Shown: piece after piece, positions 40,803 through 45,753 of the stretch
Position numbering within the stretch: the first letter of the stretch is position 1
Layout of the letters: the number at the start of each line of letters is the position of its first letter
DNA from: Polyangiaceae bacterium
GTDB taxonomy: Bacteria > Myxococcota_A > Polyangia > Polyangiales > Polyangiaceae
Direction: 5' to 3'
DNA: 45,753 nt
Assembly (NCBI GenBank): GCA_025937835.1
Contig: JAICQO010000050.1
Coordinates: forward strand, 1 to 45,753
Translations under genes and position numbers: made by a program
Notes under the pieces: model-generated
Seen by the model: the letters and a program-made list of their open reading frames with translations, nothing else
What the model was told of the DNA's origin: nothing
Database searches by the model: none

Positions 40803-42671
40803 ATGGCCTCTTCCCAGATCGTTCCAACTCCGCAGACCCCCTCTCAACAAGTAGTGCGTGCCGCGGTCGTCCGCTTCGTGGGCGACTCGGGCGACGGCAT
40901 GCAGATCACGGGGGACCAATTCACGGTCGCCGCCGCGCTCGCGCGCAACGACCTCGCGACCTTCCCCGACTTCCCCGCCGAAATCCGCGCACCCGCGGGC
41001 ACCACCTACGGCGTCTCGGGCTTCCAGATCCACTTCGCGGCGGATCACGTCTACACGCCCGGTGACGCGCCGGACGTGCTCGTGGCGATGAACCCCGCGG
41101 CGCTCAAGACCAACCTGCGCGATCTGAAGAAGGGCGGGATCTTGATCGTCAACAGCGGCGCCTTCAACGCCGCGAACCTGAAGAAGGCCGGCTACGGCGA
41201 GAAGAACCCGCTCGAAGACGGCTCTCTCGAGGGCTACGCGCTGCTCTCGATCGACATCACGAAGCAGACCCAGAACGCGGTGAAGGACTCGGGCCTCTCG
41301 AACAAGGAGGCGAACCGCTGCAAGAACTTCTGGACGCTCGGCTTGATGTTCTGGATCTACGCGCGGCCGCTCGAGCCGACGATTCAGTACATCGAGCAGA
41401 AGTACGGCAAGCGCGCCGAGCTCGTGCAGGCGAACATCGCCGCGCTCAAGGCCGGGCACGCCTACGGCGAGACCACCGAGGTATTCCAGAACCGCTATCA
41501 GGTCCCGCCGGCTCCGGTCGAGCCCGGTGTGTACCGCAACATCAGCGGCAACGCGGCCACCGCGCTCGGGCTGGTCGCCGCGGCCGAGCTCGCGAACCGC
41601 GAGATGGTGCTCGGCGCTTACCCGATCACGCCCGCGAGCGACGTGCTGCACGAGCTCAGCAAGCTGAAGAGCTTCGGCGTCACGACAGTCCAGGCCGAGG
41701 ACGAGATCGCGGCGGTGTGCGCTGCGATCGGCGCCTCGTACGCAGGCAACCTCGGCGTCACCACCACCAGCGGCCCGGGCATGGCGCTGAAGACGGAGGC
41801 GATCGGCCTCGCCATCGCCGTCGAGCTGCCGCTCGTGATCATCGACGTGCAGCGCGGCGGCCCGAGCACGGGTTTGCCGACCAAGACGGAGCAAGCCGAC
41901 CTCTTGCAGGCCGTGTACGGTCGCAACAGCGAAGCGCCGCTGTGCGTGCTGTCGGCGTCCACGCCCGGCGAGTGCTTCTACATGGCGATCGAGGCGGTGC
42001 GCCTGGCCGTCTCCTACATGACGCCGGTGATCCTGCTCACCGACGGCTACCTCGCCAACGGCGCCGAGCCCTGGAAGATCCCGAACGTCGCCGACCTGCC
42101 CAAGATCGAGCTCAAGTTCCGCACCGATCCGGTCGGGTTCCACCCGTTCGTGCGCGACGAGAAGACCCTGGCGCGCGCCTGGGCGATCCCGGGCACGCCG
42201 GGCCTCGTGCACCGCATCGGCGGCCTCGAGAAGGACTACGACTCGGGGCACATCTCGTACGCGCCCGAGAACCACGAGCGGATGTGCCGGGTTCGCGCCG
42301 CCAAGATCGCCGGCATCGCCGAGGACGTGCCGGAGCAGGCGATCGAGGTCGGAAACGAGAGCGGCAAGCTGCTCGTGCTCGGCTGGGGCTCGACCTACGG
42401 CGCGATCCGCGAGGCCGTCGAGCGCAGCCGCGCGCGCGGGCTCGACGTCTCGCACGCGCACGTGCGCTACCTGAACCCCTTCCCCAAGAACCTCGGCGAC
42501 TTGCTGCGCCGCTTCGACCGCGTGCTCGTGCCGGAGCTGAACCTCGGCCAGCTCGTGAAGATGATCCGCAGCCAGTACCTGATCCCGGCGGAGAGCCTGC
42601 CCAAGGTGCAAGGCAAGCCGTTCCGGATCGAAGAGCTCGAGGACAAGATCCGAAAGATGCTGGAGAGCTGA
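40803..42671 (+). CDS. korA: 2-oxoacid:ferredoxin oxidoreductase alpha subunit, gamma-alpha fusion
   Basis: A 622-residue subunit of a 2-oxoacid:acceptor oxidoreductase. The N-terminal gamma domain has VVRFVGDSGDGMQITGDQFT and LATFPDFPAEIRAPAGTTYG; the alpha domain begins at about 240 with GNAATALGLVAAAELA and LGAYPITPASDVLHEL and includes TTSGPGMALKTEAIGLAI. This fused type is found in KorA, the 2-oxoglutarate:ferredoxin oxidoreductase. The enzyme cleaves 2-oxoglutarate and CoA to succinyl-CoA, CO2 and reduced ferredoxin. The beta subunit starts directly after its stop. ATG 40803 is used because the frame upstream to 40647 lies in the promoter region. Pyruvate or another 2-oxoacid is possible but less likely. 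Confidence 0.93.
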   Translation: MASSQIVPTPQTPSQQVVRAAVVRFVGDSGDGMQITGDQFTVAAALARNDLATFPDFPAEIRAPAGTTYGVSGFQIHFAADHVYTPGDAPDVLVAMNPAALKTNLRDLKKGGILIVNSGAFNAANLKKAGYGEKNPLEDGSLEGYALLSIDITKQTQNAVKDSGLSNKEANRCKNFWTLGLMFWIYARPLEPTIQYIEQKYGKRAELVQANIAALKAGHAYGETTEVFQNRYQVPPAPVEPGVYRNISGNAATALGLVAAAELANREMVLGAYPITPASDVLHELSKLKSFGVTTVQAEDEIAAVCAAIGASYAGNLGVTTTSGPGMALKTEAIGLAIAVELPLVIIDVQRGGPSTGLPTKTEQADLLQAVYGRNSEAPLCVLSASTPGECFYMAIEAVRLAVSYMTPVILLTDGYLANGAEPWKIPNVADLPKIELKFRTDPVGFHPFVRDEKTLARAWAIPGTPGLVHRIGGLEKDYDSGHISYAPENHERMCRVRAAKIAGIAEDVPEQAIEVGNESGKLLVLGWGSTYGAIREAVERSRARGLDVSHAHVRYLNPFPKNLGDLLRRFDRVLVPELNLGQLVKMIRSQYLIPAESLPKVQGKPFRIEELEDKIRKMLES

Positions 42672-43694
<1,023 letters not shown>

Positions 43695-43725
43695 AGGGAC
43701 GAGGGCCGGGGGACAGGGACGAGCG

Positions 43726-43772
43726 CTGCCCCTTTCCCCTTCTCCCTCCCTTTTCCCTCTCCCTTTCCGTTT
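43726..43772. repeat. Homopyrimidine tract downstream of korB
   Basis: About 45 almost uninterrupted C/T bases (CCCCTTTCCCCTTCTCCC and onward) follow a purine-rich GGGACGAG/GGGACAGGGACGAG stretch at 43696-43725. The strand asymmetry stands out in this GC-balanced genome. It could form a triplex (H-DNA) or act in transcript ending; neither is proved. Confidence 0.6.
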
Positions 43773-43811
43773 GTAGTCGCCTGGAAACCTGCTAAACAGC
43801 GCGCCACTACA

Positions 43812-43952
43812 ATGGGAACCCCGCAAGACCCCCGCGCCCGCCGCAAGCAGCGTATTCGCCGCGCGAAGAAGAACGCGGAGTGGGCCGAGAAGCGCGCGCT
43901 CGAGAACGCCGAGGCCAAAAAGCCCAAGGCGCCCGCGAAGACCGCGACCTGA
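43812..43952 (+). CDS. Small basic protein, 46 residues
   Basis: An ATG at 43812 opens a 46-residue frame: GTPQDPRARRKQRIRRAKKN, then AEWAEKRALENAEAKKPK and a short Ala/Thr tail. It is rich in Arg, Lys and Ala and should form one long basic helix, so it could bind nucleic acid or a ribosome. No ribosome-binding site is obvious, but the codon use is normal for the genome, with G/C at third positions. It sits between korB and clpS in a 378-bp stretch. Function unknown; the call rests on composition and position. Confidence 0.5.
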   Translation: MGTPQDPRARRKQRIRRAKKNAEWAEKRALENAEAKKPKAPAKTAT

Positions 43953-44072
43953 GGCGTGCACGCGGCGCGCCGCCGCGTCTCCTCGCTGCCCGCGCAGAGT
44001 ACCTGCCCGATGTGGCAGCATTTTCGACTGTCGCTAGACAGCTCGCCCGAGCGTGGTCAAATAGTCGCGACC

Positions 44073-44414
44073 ATGTCGACGGAACGGCCCAAGGGAGACC
44101 CGGAGCACGAAGGGGATCTCTCGCTCGATGAGAAGCCGCGCGTCGAACGGCCGCGCCGCTACGTGGTGGTGCTTCACAACGACGACTACACGACGATGGA
44201 ATTCGTCGTGCACGTGTTGATGAAGTTCTTCCATCTGGGTGCGACCGAGTCCACCCAGATCATGCTGCACGTACATCACAAGGGTTACGGAATCGTCGGC
44301 ACGTACACGAGAGACGTCGCCGAAACCAAGGCGGAGCAGGTCACGGACTACGCCAAGGAGCACGGCCATCCGCTCCGGTGCACGGCCGAGCCAGAAGGGT
44401 TCGGCGAACAGTGA
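44073..44414 (+). CDS. clpS: ATP-dependent Clp protease adaptor ClpS
   Basis: A 113-residue adaptor that delivers N-end-rule substrates to ClpA-ClpP. The substrate pocket is intact: HNDDYTTMEFVV at 35-46 with Asn36, Asp37, Asp38 and Met42, and His66 in MLHVHHKGYGIVGTYTRDVA. The N-terminal 28 residues are an unstructured, acidic extension as in other ClpS proteins. ATG 44073 is chosen over an upstream start at 43956. The GTG of clpA overlaps its TGA (44411-44414). Confidence 0.96.
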   Translation: MSTERPKGDPEHEGDLSLDEKPRVERPRRYVVVLHNDDYTTMEFVVHVLMKFFHLGATESTQIMLHVHHKGYGIVGTYTRDVAETKAEQVTDYAKEHGHPLRCTAEPEGFGEQ

Positions 44415-45753
44415 AGGTCAGCCCCGAGGTCGAGATCGCCTGCAACCTGGCGCTGCGCGAGGCCGAGCGGCGCCGCCACGACGTCATGACCGTGGAGCAT
44501 CTGCTCTACGCGCTGCTCCACGACGAGGCCACGGCCACGGTCGTGCGCAAGGCCGGCGGTAACGTCGAGCGCATCAAGGCCCGGCTGGATCGGCTGCTCG
44601 AGCGTGACTTGCCGAAGGTGCCCGACGGGCAGCCCGTCTCCCCCACTCCCTCACGCGGCTTTCAACGCGTGCTGCAGCGAGCTGCGTTCCACGTTCAGTC
44701 GAGCGGGAAAGACCGGCTGGAAGGGCACAACGTGCTGATCGCGATGTTCGCCGAGCCCGAGAGCTCCGCGGTCGAGGCGATGAAGGCCGAAGGGCTCACC
44801 CGCTACGACGTCGTGAACTTCGTGTCGCACGGGGTCGCGAAAGACGGCACCGACGACGACTCGATGGAGCTCAGCGAGAACGACGGCGAGGACGGCGACG
44901 GCGAGCGTGAAGCGCCGCGCGGCGATCCGCTCCAGCAGTTCGCGGTGAACCTCAACGAGCGCGCCAAGAACGGCGAGCTCGAGCCGCTGGTCGGCCGCGA
45001 GAAGGAGCTGCGCCGCGCGATCCAGGTGCTGTGCCGCCGCAAGAAGAACAACCCGATTTTCGTGGGTGACGCCGGCGTCGGCAAGACCGCGATCGTCGAA
45101 GGCCTGGCCTCGCTGATCGAATCCGGGATGGCGCCGAAGCCGCTGCACGGCGCGACGATCTACGCGCTCGACATGGGCTCGCTGGTCGCCGGCACGCGCT
45201 TCCGCGGCGACTTCGAGAAGCGCGTGAAGGGCGTGCTCAAGCAGATCGAGAAGCTCCCGGGCGCGATCCTGTTCGTGGACGAGATCCACACCGTGATCGG
45301 CGCGGGCGCCGCGAGCGGCGGCACGCTCGACGCCGCGAACCTTTTGAAGCCGGCCCTCTCGAGCGGCAAGCTCCGCTGCATCGGCGCGACGACCTTCGAG
45401 GAGTACCGGAACCACATGGAGCGCGATCGCGCGCTCGCCCGCCGCTTCCAGAAGATCGACGTGCCCGAGCCGAGCCTGGACGAGACGATCCAAATCTTGA
45501 AGGGCCTCCAGAAGCACTACGAGGAGTTCCACGAGGTCAAGTACACGCCCGAGGCGGTCGAGTCCGCGGCGAAGCTCGCGGACCGGCACCTCCGCGACAA
45601 GAAGCTACCGGACAAGGCCGTCGACCTGCTCGACGAGTCCGGGGCCGATACCAAGCTCGACGAGGGCCCGGGCGCCGTGGTGGACGTGGACCGCATCGAA
45701 GCCGTGGTCGCGCGCATGGCGCAGATCCCGCCCCGCCAGGTGAGCCACGACGA
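44411..45753 (+). CDS. clpA: ClpA, ATP-dependent Clp protease ATPase subunit (partial, cut by window end)
   Basis: The first 447 residues of ClpA, starting at GTG 44411; the rest lies past the window. The Clp N-domain spans about 1-145 ([31 protein letters not shown]), then an acidic linker ([20 protein letters not shown]), then the first AAA+ module with Walker [10 protein letters not shown] at 219-227 and Walker [10 protein letters not shown] (Asp290, Glu291). [13 protein letters not shown] and [20 protein letters not shown] are typical of ClpA. ClpA unfolds substrates for ClpP and binds ClpS, whose gene overlaps its start. Confidence 0.96.
   Translation, partial: MKVSPEVEIACNLALREAERRRHDVMTVEHLLYALLHDEATATVVRKAGGNVERIKARLDRLLERDLPKVPDGQPVSPTPSRGFQRVLQRAAFHVQSSGKDRLEGHNVLIAMFAEPESSAVEAMKAEGLTRYDVVNFVSHGVAKDGTDDDSMELSENDGEDGDGEREAPRGDPLQQFAVNLNERAKNGELEPLVGREKELRRAIQVLCRRKKNNPIFVGDAGVGKTAIVEGLASLIESGMAPKPLHGATIYALDMGSLVAGTRFRGDFEKRVKGVLKQIEKLPGAILFVDEIHTVIGAGAASGGTLDAANLLKPALSSGKLRCIGATTFEEYRNHMERDRALARRFQKIDVPEPSLDETIQILKGLQKHYEEFHEVKYTPEAVESAAKLADRHLRDKKLPDKAVDLLDESGADTKLDEGPGAVVDVDRIEAVVARMAQIPPRQVSHD

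Overview
The window is a 45.75-kb piece of a very GC-rich, densely coding chromosome. Its content points to a Myxococcota bacterium, most likely of the Polyangia (Sorangium-like) group, though no 16S gene is present to confirm this. The supporting evidence is an AgmX/GltJ-type gliding-motility protein, MopE-type metal-binding motifs, TPR-PEGA and zinc-ribbon/Pro-rich envelope proteins, a membrane-anchored Ser/Thr kinase, an NtrC-type regulator, many lipoproteins and outer-membrane barrels, and frequent 4-base stop/start overlaps. Nothing looks like a prophage, insertion sequence, CRISPR array or tRNA gene.

Layout. 1-264 holds an intergenic direct repeat. 265-4096 (minus) encodes a TPR-PEGA membrane protein, a small STAND-type ATPase and a carboxypeptidase Taq. 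Two Tlc/NTT-like transporters are divergent at about 5.5 kb. The rightward one leads a tight operon (5628-10978) with an Omp85-type barrel and a lipoprotein in which I see a kinase-like set of residues (K, E, DxxxxN, DFG). A PLP aminotransferase (minus) faces a three-gene operon of two Bor-like lipoproteins and an orphan biotin carrier protein. Next is a minus-strand block, 13393-20391: MopE/PPC surface lipoprotein, ABC-2 permease, unknown membrane protein, XerC and a sulfatase-fold membrane hydrolase. 20531-22257 is a degenerate double-HATPase protein with a single-domain response regulator. hisF overlaps an unknown gene (minus). 24160-27434 is a zinc-ribbon membrane protein coupled to a periplasmic propeller-like protein.

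The right half holds an A-type Fe-S carrier, an RpoH-like sigma factor behind a palindromic repeat pair, RNase P RNA with a clear terminator, an outer-membrane barrel, the AgmX/GltJ-like protein, tgt and queA, a diheme cytochrome c with a HiPIP, an NtrC-type regulator, a Ser/Thr kinase, a DUF6918-like protein, korAB (2-oxoacid:ferredoxin oxidoreductase), a 46-residue basic protein, and clpS-clpA (clpA cut by the window end).

Housekeeping functions (rnpB, hisF, tgt, queA, Fe-S carrier, korAB, clpSA, xerC, rpoH) are mixed with lineage-specific envelope and signalling genes. The most unusual candidate system is the operon 5628-10978: nucleotide-transporter-like membrane protein, outer-membrane barrel and a possible extracytoplasmic kinase-fold lipoprotein, with a second transporter divergent to it. 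Its combined role is inference only. Start codons were chosen by family length, signal peptides and ribosome-binding sites, and differ from the longest open frame in many genes.
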